From Rhodobacter sp. (GTDB taxonomy: Bacteria > Pseudomonadota > Alphaproteobacteria > Rhodobacterales > Rhodobacteraceae): a stretch of 12,762 nt of DNA. Of the stretch, positions 1-7,181 are shown one piece after another; position 1 is the stretch's first letter, and every line of letters begins with the position of its first letter. A model generated the notes under the pieces. The model searched no databases. It saw only the letters and a list, made by a program, of their open reading frames with translations, and was not told where the DNA came from. The stretch covers positions 1 through 12,762 of the forward strand of contig PNND01000396.1 in NCBI GenBank assembly GCA_013824045.1, written 5' to 3'. Both the position numbers and the translations under genes were made by a program.

Positions 1-446
1 CCTGCGTCGGGATGCGAAAGGGTCAGGTTGTCATCGGCCTTGGCATGGCCAAAGAAGGTGGGGTTGAAATCGAGGCCGAGGCCCTTTTCCTTGGCCCAAT
101 CCACCCATGGGGTGAAGTGGCGGTATTCAATCTGGTCGCGATCAGGGGTCTCGGTGCTGTCCAGATAGCAGGCGTGCAGGTTCAGGCGATGCTGACCGGG
201 GATGTTGGCAAAGGCGAAGTCCAGATCGGCGCGCAGTTCATCGGGCGTGCGGGCACGGCCGGGATGGTTGCCGGTTGCCTGAATCCCGCCGCCCGAGGTG
301 CCGGATTTGCGTTCAAACCCGCCCACATCATCGCCCTGCCAGCAATGGACTGAAATCGCGATACCCGACAGGGCGCCAAGTGCGGCTTCGGTATCCACGC
401 CCCAATCGGCAAAGTCGTCTTTCGCCATATCATAGGCTTTGGTCAT
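1..446 (-). CDS. rhaA: L-rhamnose isomerase, RhaA type (partial, N-terminal 148 residues)
   Basis: Converts L-rhamnose to L-rhamnulose in the cytoplasm, the first catabolic step after uptake. The visible 148 residues resemble the N-terminus of the E. coli RhaA family: HCWQGDDVGGFE at about 34-45, GGIQATGN at 53-60, ELRADL at 70-75, RLNLHA at 87-92 and GLDFNPTFF near 124-132. RhaA is about 419 residues long, so roughly 270 residues, including the main metal-binding part of the barrel, lie beyond the left window edge. The start ATG (446-444) follows a GGGGGAA ribosome binding site on the minus strand. It lies only 23 nt downstream of the aldolase/dehydrogenase stop, so the two genes are almost certainly co-transcribed. 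Rhizobial loci have an isomerase (rhaI) at this position that, from memory, belongs to a different subfamily, which makes this RhaA-like version notable. Confidence 0.93.
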   Translation of the reverse strand, partial: MTKAYDMAKDDFADWGVDTEAALGALSGIAISVHCWQGDDVGGFERKSGTSGGGIQATGNHPGRARTPDELRADLDFAFANIPGQHRLNLHACYLDSTETPDRDQIEYRHFTPWVDWAKEKGLGLDFNPTFFGHAKADDNLTLSHPDA

Positions 447-469
447 TGGTCTTCCCCCCGGATGCGCCG

Positions 470-2566
470 TCAGCGCGTGAAGGCTTCTTTGTTGCCTGCG
501 TCGACGTTCAGGATATTGCCTGTCGATTTTGCCGACAGGTCCGATGCGAAGAAATAGACGCCTTCGGCGATATCCTCGGGCAGGACCGAGCGTTTCAAGA
601 GCGAGCGCTGGCGATACATCTCTTCCAGACCTTCCTTGTCGGTCTTGTAGGTGGAGGCGCGCTGGTCCAGCCATTCGCCCGACCAGATCTTCGATCCGCG
701 CAGCACGGCATCGGGGTTGACGACGTTCACGCGGATGCCCGCCTCGGCACCTTCGAGGGCAAGGCAGCGGGCGAGGTGAATTTCGGCCGCCTTGGCGGTG
801 CAATAGGCGCTGGCATTCGGGCTGGCGGCGAGGCCGTTCTTGGAGGCCACGAAGATCACCGCCCCGCCGATGCCCTGCGCGCGCATCAGGCGGAATGCGT
901 CGCGGCTGACGAGGAAATAGCCCGTGGACAGAATATCCATGTTGCGGTTCCACAGGGCGAGCGTGGTGTCCTCGATCGGGGCGGAAGAGGCGATGCCGGC
1001 ATTAGAGACCAGAACATCCACCCCGCCAAATTCTACCGCGATCTCGGCATAGGCTTGGGCAACCGTCTCTTCGCGGGTTACATCCATCACCACATGGCGC
1101 ACCACATCGCGGCCATGGCGTTTGGCCAAGGCCTCAGCAGTTCCGGTAAGCGCGGTCGCGTCGATATCGGCCAGCATCACGCAGGCGCCCTCGGTCAGCA
1201 GACGTTCGGCCGTGGCCGATCCGATGCCGCCCGCGCCGCCGGTGACGAGCGCCACCCGGCCTGCCAGCGATTTTGGCTTTGGCATGCGTTGCAGCTTGGC
1301 CTCTTCCAGAAGCCAGTATTCAATATCGAACGCCTCTTGTTCCGGCAGGCCCTGATAGGTGGACACGCTGCTGGCCCCACGCATGACGTTGATGGCGTTG
1401 ATGTAGAACTCGCCCGAAATCCGGGCGGTGGCCTTGTCGAGTGCAAAGGTGAACATGCCCACGCCCGGCACCAGATAGACCACGGCATTCGGGTCGCGCA
1501 GGGCGGGGCTGTCGGGATGTTTGCAGCGGTCGTGATAGGCCGCATAATCGGCGCGATAGGCGGCCACTGCGGGTGCCAAAGAGCCGAGCGTTGCATCGAT
1601 ATCCGGTTTGGCCGGATCGAAATCCACCACCAGCGGCGCGATCTTGGTGCGCAGGAAGTGATCGGGGCAGGATGTGCCCATGGGCGCGAGCGTGCCCAGC
1701 ATCTGCGAGCCGACGAATTCGAGGACAGCAGGGCTGTCATCGAAATGACCGACCTTGTGGCGGTCCTTCGAGATCAGGCCGCGAATGGCGGGCATCAGCC
1801 GGGCGGCGACGGCGCGGCGCTCCTCGGGCGGCAGGGTGGGGCGGGCGGGGCCGCCAAAGGCGGGCTTGCCCGCCGTGCGCGCGTCCAGCCAGTCGGCGGC
1901 GATGTTGATGACATCAAGCGTCGTCAGATAGCAGTCCTTCGCATCGTCGGCCCAGGTGAACAGCCCGTGGCTTTCCAGCACGCAGCCGCGCGCATTCGGG
2001 TTTTCGACGGCGAATTTCTCTAGCCACAGGCCCAACTCGAAACCGGGGCGCTTCCACGGCAGCCAGCCGATGCTGTCGCCGAAGATCGCTTGCGTGAGGT
2101 CGCGCGAATTGACCGAGGCCGCAATGGCGATGATCGCGTCGGAATGGACATGGTCGACATGGGCGCGCGGCACGAAAGCGTGCAGCGGCGTGTCGATGCT
2201 GGCGGCGCGGGGGTTCAAGTTGAAGGTGCAATGGGGCAGGTAGCCCACCATTTCATCTTCATGCGCAAGGCCGCGATAGAGGCCTTTCAAGGCGTGCAAC
2301 TTGTCCATGTAGAGGGTGGAGAACCCATCCATCTTCATCGACCCGATATCGCCGCCCGAACCCTTGACCCAGAGCACCTGAACCATCTGGCCGGTCAGTG
2401 GATCGCGTTCCATCACTTTGGCGCTGGTATTGCCGCCGCCGAAATTCGTCACCCGCTTGTCCGACCCCAGAAGATTGGACCGGTAGAGCAGCTTTTCCGA
2501 CTCGGACATCCCCTTGGCGCGGGCTTCATCCCACAGGTTTTCCAGCCGGTTACCGGTTCTGGTCAT
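470..2566 (-). CDS. rhaD: Bifunctional rhamnulose-1-phosphate aldolase / L-lactaldehyde dehydrogenase
   Basis: A 698-residue fusion that carries out the last two steps of rhamnose breakdown. The N-terminal class II aldolase/adducin-type domain (about residues 20-420) cleaves L-rhamnulose 1-phosphate to dihydroxyacetone phosphate and L-lactaldehyde. Candidate metal-binding histidines are H139 and H141 (DHVHSD) and H200 (ESHG), with a glycine-rich NFGGGNTS at 41-48. The C-terminal short-chain dehydrogenase domain (about 435-698) has the TGGAGGIG nucleotide-binding motif at 442-449, SNAG at 521-524 and the catalytic triad S575, Y588, K592 (YCTAK), so it should be an active NAD(P)-dependent enzyme acting on lactaldehyde. 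Length and domain order match the known RhaD/RhaEW family (symbol rhaD in Rhizobium; rhaE or rhaEW elsewhere). The start ATG at 2566-2564 is preceded by AGGGGGAAG. It is first in the leftward operon, ahead of the isomerase gene. Confidence 0.95.
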   Translation of the reverse strand: MTRTGNRLENLWDEARAKGMSESEKLLYRSNLLGSDKRVTNFGGGNTSAKVMERDPLTGQMVQVLWVKGSGGDIGSMKMDGFSTLYMDKLHALKGLYRGLAHEDEMVGYLPHCTFNLNPRAASIDTPLHAFVPRAHVDHVHSDAIIAIAASVNSRDLTQAIFGDSIGWLPWKRPGFELGLWLEKFAVENPNARGCVLESHGLFTWADDAKDCYLTTLDVINIAADWLDARTAGKPAFGGPARPTLPPEERRAVAARLMPAIRGLISKDRHKVGHFDDSPAVLEFVGSQMLGTLAPMGTSCPDHFLRTKIAPLVVDFDPAKPDIDATLGSLAPAVAAYRADYAAYHDRCKHPDSPALRDPNAVVYLVPGVGMFTFALDKATARISGEFYINAINVMRGASSVSTYQGLPEQEAFDIEYWLLEEAKLQRMPKPKSLAGRVALVTGGAGGIGSATAERLLTEGACVMLADIDATALTGTAEALAKRHGRDVVRHVVMDVTREETVAQAYAEIAVEFGGVDVLVSNAGIASSAPIEDTTLALWNRNMDILSTGYFLVSRDAFRLMRAQGIGGAVIFVASKNGLAASPNASAYCTAKAAEIHLARCLALEGAEAGIRVNVVNPDAVLRGSKIWSGEWLDQRASTYKTDKEGLEEMYRQRSLLKRSVLPEDIAEGVYFFASDLSAKSTGNILNVDAGNKEAFTR

Positions 2567-2742
2567 GTGCTTCCCCCTCAGGCTCTGGCCTCAATCCTTG
2601 TGGCAAATGTGCCGAGGATCAGGTGAAAGTCAATCACAAACGATCATGTTCAGTCATGCTGCACCGCAGAATGAGTTTCTGTGATTGAAAATGATTGACA
2701 GTGAGCGATTCCAGTGGAAACTGTTTGGCAACGGAGGACGCA
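2567..2742. promoter_or_regulatory. Divergent rha control region with TGATTGA operator-like repeats
   Basis: This 176-bp gap separates the leftward aldolase gene from the rightward repressor gene and holds the likely promoters for both operons. TGATTGA occurs three times: on the minus strand at 2630-2636 and on the plus strand at 2682-2688 and 2692-2698. The first two belong to a 9-bp inverted repeat, TCAATCACA (2630-2638) and TGTGATTGA (2680-2688). The outer copies extend to TGATTGAC and so place a TTGACT box (minus, 2633-2628) and a TTGACA box (plus, 2695-2700) back to back. The corresponding -10 elements are weak by eye (CACATT on the minus strand with 16-bp spacing; AAACTG on the plus strand at 2718-2723). 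The motif is a plausible RhaR operator; that assignment is inference. Confidence 0.6.
2733..2737 (+). promoter_or_regulatory. Ribosome binding site deciding the rhaR start
   Basis: GGAGG lies 5 nt before ATG 2743. This favours the 270-residue form over an in-frame TTG at 2695, which would sit inside the TTGACA promoter-like box. Confidence 0.8.
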
Positions 2743-3555
2743 ATGCACGAAAGCGAACGGCACAGGATCATTCTGTCGGCCATCGAGGGGCGCCCTGTGG
2801 TGACCGTGGCTGATCTGGTCACGCTGACCGGTGCGTCCGAGGCCACGATCCGCCGCGACATTGCCGCTCTGCACGTGCAAAAGCGCCTGCGCCGGGTGCG
2901 GGGCGGGGCCGAATCCATCGCGCCACCACAATATGTGGGCATCAACGCGCGCCCGTTCAGCGTGAACGAAGGCATCCGCTTGGCCGAGAAGCGTGCAATT
3001 GCGCGCGCAGCGGTGGAGCTTTGCGCGGATGGGGATGCGATCATCGTCAATGGCGGGACGACCACCTTTCAGATGGTTCATCCGCTCAGCGCGAAACGCT
3101 GTCAGGTGTTTACCAACAGCTTTCCGATTGCCGAACATCTGCTGCGCCATTCCAAGAACACGGTGCTGCTGCCTGCGGGCGCGATCTACCGTGAGCAGAA
3201 CATCATCCTGTCGCCTTTTGATGAAGACGGGAGCCGCCATTTCTATGCCGCGCGCATGTTCATGGGGTGCCGTGGCCTTGGCCCGCTGGGGCTGATGGAA
3301 GGCGACCCGCTGCTGGTGCAGGCCGAGCAGAAGCTGATCGGGCAGGCGGATGAACTGGTGATTCTGGCCGACAGCACAAAATTCGCCGCGCGGTCCAGCC
3401 TACTGCTGTGCCCGCTGAAGCGGATCAGCACGGTCATCACCGATGAAGGCATCACCGACCGCGACGCCGCCATGTTGGAGGCGGCAGAGGTCAGGCTGAT
3501 CGTGGCGCGGATCGGCGCTGCAGACAGGACGGAGGAGCGGACAGGCGACGCCTGA
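2743..3555 (+). CDS. rhaR: DeoR-family transcriptional repressor of rhamnose catabolism
   Basis: A 270-residue DeoR-family regulator. The N-terminal DeoR-type helix-turn-helix spans about residues 5-55, with TVADLVTLTGASEATIRRDI (21-40) forming the HTH. The C-terminal sugar-phosphate sensor domain shows NGGTTTFQM (103-111), TNSFPIAEHL (124-133) and ADSTKFAARS (209-218), the usual DeoR ligand-pocket motifs. These regulators normally bind a phosphorylated sugar intermediate; a rhamnose pathway phosphate is the likely inducer here, by inference. As first gene of the rightward operon and directly beside the divergent promoter region, it probably represses both operons and itself. In Rhizobium the gene at the same position is the negative regulator rhaR. 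The gap to rhaS is 32 bp and shows no promoter. Confidence 0.9.
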   Translation: MHESERHRIILSAIEGRPVVTVADLVTLTGASEATIRRDIAALHVQKRLRRVRGGAESIAPPQYVGINARPFSVNEGIRLAEKRAIARAAVELCADGDAIIVNGGTTTFQMVHPLSAKRCQVFTNSFPIAEHLLRHSKNTVLLPAGAIYREQNIILSPFDEDGSRHFYAARMFMGCRGLGPLGLMEGDPLLVQAEQKLIGQADELVILADSTKFAARSSLLLCPLKRISTVITDEGITDRDAAMLEAAEVRLIVARIGAADRTEERTGDA

Positions 3556-3587
3556 CGCGAAAAGAAGCGGCTCATAGGGAGGAAAAC

Positions 3588-4580
3588 ATGAGCATCTGGA
3601 AAAAGGCACTGGCTACGGCGGCGGTTGCGACCGCGCTGATGGCACAATCGGCGGCGGCGCAGGATGTGAAGATCGCCATCGTCGTCAAGGCGCTGGGGAT
3701 CGGCTTCTTTGAAGCCGCCGCCAAGGGCGCGGAAGAAGCGGCGGCAGAGTTGGGGGATGTTGAGATCATCTACACCGGCCCGACCGACACCACGGCAGAA
3801 GGCCAGATCGAGGTGATCAACAGCCTGATCGCCCAAGGCGTGAACGCGATTGCGGTTTCGGCCAATGACAAGGACGCGCTGGTTCCCACGCTGCAAAAGG
3901 CGATGGAGCGGGGCATCACGGTCATTTCCTGGGATTCGGGTGTGGCACCGGAAGGCCGGATGATGCATCTGAACCCGTCGTCCAACGCGCTGATCGGAAA
4001 CACGATCATCAAGCTGGCCGCCGATCACCTGCCCGAAGGCGGCGACGTGGCGATCCTGTCTGCTTCGGCCACCGCGACGAACCAGAACATCTGGATCGAA
4101 GAGGCCACGAAAGTGCTGCCGAACTATCCGGGCATCAACCTTGTCGCCACCGTCTATGGCGATGACCTTGCCGACAAATCCTATCGCGAAGCCCAAGGCC
4201 TGATGGCGACCTATCCCAACCTGAAGGCGATCATCGCGCCGACGACCGTGGGCATCCTTGCCGCGTCGCAGGCCGTGACCGATGCCGGCAAGATCGGTGA
4301 AATCAACGTCACCGGCCTTGGTCTGCCGTCGGAAATGGCTGGGGCTGTTGCCTCGGGTGCGACCAAATCCTTCGCGATCTGGAACCCCATCGATCTTGGC
4401 TACGCCGCGACGATGATTTCCTACAACCTCGTCAAGGGCAACGCCAAGGCCGAACCGGGCGCGGAAATTGGCATGGGCCGCATGGGCGCGGCCAAGCTGG
4501 ATGACGGCAACGAGGCCGCAATGTCCGACCCGTTCACCTATGACGCGTCGAACATCGAGCAGTTCAAGTCGATCTTCTGA
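3588..4580 (+). CDS. rhaS: Periplasmic L-rhamnose-binding protein of the ABC transporter
   Basis: A 330-residue sugar-binding protein of the ribose/galactose-binding (Peripla_BP_4) type. It captures L-rhamnose in the periplasm and delivers it to the RhaTPQ importer. A clear Sec signal peptide is visible: basic start MSIWKK, an alanine-rich hydrophobic core, and probable cleavage after the AAA at 22-24. No lipobox cysteine is seen, so the protein should be soluble. The mature part begins DVKIAIVVKALGIGFFEAAA and contains the family pattern of alternating beta/alpha units (for example GPTDTTAEGQIEVINSLIAQ and VISWDSG). A strong AGGGAGG site (3576-3582) precedes the ATG. It is followed by a stable hairpin that may keep its message more abundant than that of the downstream genes. 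Substrate is inferred from the operon. Confidence 0.93.
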   Translation: MSIWKKALATAAVATALMAQSAAAQDVKIAIVVKALGIGFFEAAAKGAEEAAAELGDVEIIYTGPTDTTAEGQIEVINSLIAQGVNAIAVSANDKDALVPTLQKAMERGITVISWDSGVAPEGRMMHLNPSSNALIGNTIIKLAADHLPEGGDVAILSASATATNQNIWIEEATKVLPNYPGINLVATVYGDDLADKSYREAQGLMATYPNLKAIIAPTTVGILAASQAVTDAGKIGEINVTGLGLPSEMAGAVASGATKSFAIWNPIDLGYAATMISYNLVKGNAKAEPGAEIGMGRMGAAKLDDGNEAAMSDPFTYDASNIEQFKSIF

Positions 4581-4588
4581 TCGGCTTT

Positions 4589-4616
4589 CCCCGGGCGGCT
4601 GCTCCCCCGCCCGGGG
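4589..4616 (+). terminator. GC-rich hairpin after rhaS (partial terminator or mRNA-stabilising element)
   Basis: A perfect 10-bp inverted repeat, CCCCGGGCGG and CCGCCCGGGG, surrounds an 8-nt loop. It is followed by CCTTTCCTTTCCCC, which is pyrimidine-rich but not a clean T-run. It lies 8 nt after the rhaS stop and 26 nt before the ATPase start. Such hairpins between a binding-protein gene and the rest of an ABC operon commonly cause partial termination or 3' end protection, giving excess binding protein. That function is inferred here. Confidence 0.75.
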
Positions 4617-4642
4617 CCTTTCCTTTCCCCTGAGAGAACCCG

Positions 4643-6139
4643 ATGGAACCCGTCCTGCGTCTGCGCGGCATTTCCAAGTCATTCCCGGGCGTCAAGGCGC
4701 TGTCGGGGGTGCAGCTTGATCTGTATCCCGGGCAGGTGACCGCCCTGATCGGCGAGAATGGCGCGGGTAAGTCCACCATCGTGAAGGTGCTGACGGGGAT
4801 CTATCAGCCCGAGGAAGGCACGATCGAAATCGACGGGCGCGAGACGCGCTTTGCCAGCGCCGATGCAGCCGCCAAGGCCGGCGTGACGGCGATCCATCAG
4901 GAAACGGTGCTGTTTGACGAATTGTCGGTGGCCGAGAACATCTGGCTGGGCCATGCGCCGCGCGGTCGGTTCGGCTTGATCGACCGCCGTGCGATGCGCG
5001 CGGGGGCGGTGCGGCTGCTTGATGAGATCGGCGCAAAGCTGGACCCGGATCAGCGGCTTGGCGATCTGGGGATCGCCTCGCGCCACATGGTGGCCATCGC
5101 GCGGGCGCTGTCGATCGAGGCGCGGGTGGTGGTGCTGGATGAACCCACCGCCGCACTGAGCCACAAGGAAATTCACGAGCTTTACGAATTGGTTGAAACG
5201 CTGAAGGCGCAGGGCAAGGCGATCCTGTTCATCAGCCACAAGTTCGACGAGGTCTTCCGCATCGCTGACCGCTACACCGTGTTTCGTGACGGGCAATTCG
5301 TGGGCGAAGGGCGGATGGCCGATGTGACGGAGGGGCAGTTGGTGCAGATGATGGTGGGCCGGTCGGTCGACCAGATCTTCCCGGCGCGCGACCATAACAT
5401 CGGGCCACCCGTCCTGACCGTGTCGGGCTACAGCCACCCGACCGAATTCGCCGATATCGGTTTCACCCTGCATCGCGGCGAAATCCTTGGCTTTTACGGT
5501 CTTGTCGGGGCCGGTAGGTCCGAGGTGATGCAGGCGCTGTTTGGCATCACCACCCCGTCGAAAGGGGCCTGCCGGATTGATGATGAGGTACGGGTGATCC
5601 GCTCAACCTCCGAAGCCATCGAGGCGGGCATCGTCTATGTGCCCGAGGATCGCGGGCGGCAGGGGGCGGTGAAGGGGCTGCCGATCTTCCAGAACGTCAC
5701 GCTGCCCTCGTTGGGGGCGGTCAGCCGGGCGGGGTTTCTGCGGATGGCCGAGGAACTTGCATTGGCGCGGGAATATACCCAGCGGCTGGACCTGCGCGCA
5801 GCGGCGCTCGATCAGGATGTGGGGCTGTTGTCGGGTGGCAATCAGCAGAAGGTGGTGATTGCCAAATGGCTGGCCACCAAGCCCCGCGTGATCATTCTGG
5901 ATGAACCGACGAAGGGCATCGACATCGGGTCCAAGGCGGCGGTCCATGCTTTCATGGCGGAACTGGCGGCGCAGGGATTGGCGATCATCATGGTTTCATC
6001 GGAAATCCCCGAGGTGCTGGGCATGTCGGACCGGGTGATCGTGATGCGGGAAGGGCGGATCGTGGATGAAGTGACGGGGGAGCGGATGACACCCGAGGCG
6101 TTGGTCCGCGCGGCGGCGGGATTGGCGGTGGCGGCATGA
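4643..6139 (+). CDS. rhaT: Rhamnose ABC importer, double ATP-binding subunit
   Basis: A 498-residue tandem ATPase of the RbsA/AraG/MglA class that powers L-rhamnose import at the inner membrane. NBD1 has Walker A GENGAGKST (37-45), Q86 of the Q-loop (IHQE), Walker B VVVLDEPT (162-169) and the switch histidine H199 (ISHK), but its signature motif is altered to LGIASRH (142-148) instead of an LSxGxxQ form. NBD2 has a degenerate Walker A (GLVGAGRSE, 286-294), a canonical signature LSGGNQQK (396-403) and Walker B VIILDEPT (416-423). The composite sites would therefore be one competent and one degenerate. The start ATG follows only a weak GAGAGA site, so expression may depend on upstream translation. 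After the stop come two adjacent palindromes before the permease gene. Confidence 0.94.
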   Translation: MEPVLRLRGISKSFPGVKALSGVQLDLYPGQVTALIGENGAGKSTIVKVLTGIYQPEEGTIEIDGRETRFASADAAAKAGVTAIHQETVLFDELSVAENIWLGHAPRGRFGLIDRRAMRAGAVRLLDEIGAKLDPDQRLGDLGIASRHMVAIARALSIEARVVVLDEPTAALSHKEIHELYELVETLKAQGKAILFISHKFDEVFRIADRYTVFRDGQFVGEGRMADVTEGQLVQMMVGRSVDQIFPARDHNIGPPVLTVSGYSHPTEFADIGFTLHRGEILGFYGLVGAGRSEVMQALFGITTPSKGACRIDDEVRVIRSTSEAIEAGIVYVPEDRGRQGAVKGLPIFQNVTLPSLGAVSRAGFLRMAEELALAREYTQRLDLRAAALDQDVGLLSGGNQQKVVIAKWLATKPRVIILDEPTKGIDIGSKAAVHAFMAELAAQGLAIIMVSSEIPEVLGMSDRVIVMREGRIVDEVTGERMTPEALVRAAAGLAVAA

Positions 6140-6150
6140 CTGGGGAGGGT

Positions 6151-6194
6151 CAAAATTCTTTGAAGAATTTTGCAAATTTGTTCGAACAAATTTG
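6151..6194. repeat. Two abutting 22-bp palindromes between rhaT and rhaP
   Basis: The first palindrome, 6151-6172, has arms CAAAATTCTT and AAGAATTTTG around a 2-nt centre TG. The second, 6173-6194, is perfect: CAAATTTGTTC followed by GAACAAATTTG. They abut with no spacer. The 44 bp contain only about one quarter G+C inside a GC-rich operon. They begin 11 nt after the ATPase stop and end 21 nt before the chosen permease start. As RNA each could fold into a stem-loop. No T-run follows, so simple termination is not indicated. Options are a dispersed intergenic palindromic repeat, an mRNA processing or stability element, or a protein-binding site. Confidence 0.9.
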
Positions 6195-6202
6195 GTCGGC
6201 GC

Positions 6203-6208
6203 GAGGGG
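6203..6208 (+). promoter_or_regulatory. Ribosome binding site deciding the rhaP start
   Basis: GAGGGG lies 7 nt before ATG 6216. The in-frame ATG at 6210 is only 1 nt from it, and a TTG at 6192 falls inside the second palindrome, so 6216 is the best start. Confidence 0.65.
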
Positions 6209-6215
6209 TATGGGC

Positions 6216-7181
6216 ATGACAGTGCTCAAGAGCCGTGAAGCCTTGCTGGCCTTGGCGATCCTTGTCTCTGTCGGCATCATCGCCATGCGTTTCCCGGCCT
6301 TTGTCGCGCCCGGCAATTTGGCCAATGTGTTCAATGACACTGCACCGCTGATGCTTTTGGCCATCGGGCAGATGATCGTGATCCTGACGAAGTGCATCGA
6401 CCTGTCGGTTGCCGCCAATCTGGCGCTGACGGGGATGGTGGCGGCGTTGATGAACGGGGCGGGTGTGCCGTTGCCGTTGATCCTGTGCGCGGTGATCGTG
6501 CTGGGCGGGGTGCTGGGGGCGGTGAATGGAGTGCTGGTGTGGAAGCTGGGTATCCCGTCCATCGTGGTGACGCTGGGCACGATGACCATCTATCGCGGCA
6601 CGATCTTTATAATGACCGAGGGCAAATGGGTGAACGCGCATGAGATGACCGAAGGGTTCAAGGCGCTGCCCCGGCTGGTGTTCCTTGGCCTGCCTGTAAT
6701 GAGCTGGATCGCAATTGCCACGATCCTGATCTTTGCCGTGGTGCTGACACGCACGGCGCTGGGCCGGGCCTTCTATGCCGTGGGCGGCAACCCCCATGCG
6801 GCCGTCTATGCCGGGATTGATGTGGGGCGGACGCAGTTCTGGGCCTTTGTTATTTCCGGCGCGCTGGCGGGGTTTACCGGATACCTCTGGGTTGCGCGTT
6901 ATGCGGTGGCCTATGTCGATGTGGCGGGCGGGTTTGAACTCGACGTGGTGGCGGCCTGTGTGATCGGCGGTATCGCGATTGCTGGGGGCGCGGGCAGCAT
7001 CTGGGGTGCGATGCTGGGGGCGATCTTCCTTGGGGTTATCAAGAATGCGCTGCCTGTGGTGGGCATCTCGCCTTTCTGGCAGATGGCGATTTCGGGGACG
7101 GCGATAATTCTGGCCGTGGCCTTCAACGCGGCGCAATCGCGGCCCAAAGGCCGCCTGATCCTGCGGGAGGCCGCACAATGA
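6216..7181 (+). CDS. rhaP: Rhamnose ABC importer, inner-membrane permease
   Basis: A 321-residue permease of the BPD_transp_2 (RbsC/AraH-type) family, one half of the transmembrane channel for L-rhamnose. The protein is strongly hydrophobic throughout, with about eight to ten membrane segments. Examples are LLALAILVSVGIIAM near the N-terminus and WIAIATILIFAVVL in the middle. Family motifs include IVILTKCIDLSVAA (the conserved sugar permease GxIDLSV-type segment), GIPSIVVTLGTMTIYRG and the cytoplasmic coupling segment GRAFYAVGGNPHAAVYAGI, which should contact the ATPase. The stop overlaps the next permease start by ATGA, implying translational coupling and roughly equal synthesis. Which of the two permease genes is P or Q is assigned by order relative to the Rhizobium operon. 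Confidence 0.92.
   Translation: MTVLKSREALLALAILVSVGIIAMRFPAFVAPGNLANVFNDTAPLMLLAIGQMIVILTKCIDLSVAANLALTGMVAALMNGAGVPLPLILCAVIVLGGVLGAVNGVLVWKLGIPSIVVTLGTMTIYRGTIFIMTEGKWVNAHEMTEGFKALPRLVFLGLPVMSWIAIATILIFAVVLTRTALGRAFYAVGGNPHAAVYAGIDVGRTQFWAFVISGALAGFTGYLWVARYAVAYVDVAGGFELDVVAACVIGGIAIAGGAGSIWGAMLGAIFLGVIKNALPVVGISPFWQMAISGTAIILAVAFNAAQSRPKGRLILREAAQ

Noticed and set aside
275..2023. A 582-codon open frame on the plus strand opposite the aldolase/dehydrogenase gene.
   Set aside because: It is antisense to a well-recognised gene, shows no family motifs and has the Arg/His/Gly-rich make-up of a shadow frame in GC-rich DNA.
2621..2638. A CRP-like site (TGTGA then TCACC on the minus strand) in the divergent region.
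   Set aside because: The half-sites are 7 nt apart instead of 6 and the second half is imperfect; the TGATTGA repeats explain the same bases better.
2695..2742. TTG 2695 as start of the DeoR regulator (16 extra residues).
   Set aside because: GGAGG lies right before ATG 2743, DeoR proteins normally begin just ahead of the HTH, and TTG 2695 overlaps the TTGACA promoter-like box.
3243..4682. A 479-codon open frame on the minus strand opposite rhaR and rhaS.
   Set aside because: It spans two genuine genes and their gap in antisense, has no recognisable domain and has no sensible ribosome binding site context.
6192..6215. TTG 6192 as start of the first permease.
   Set aside because: It lies inside the second palindrome with no ribosome site; ATG 6216 has GAGGGG at good spacing.
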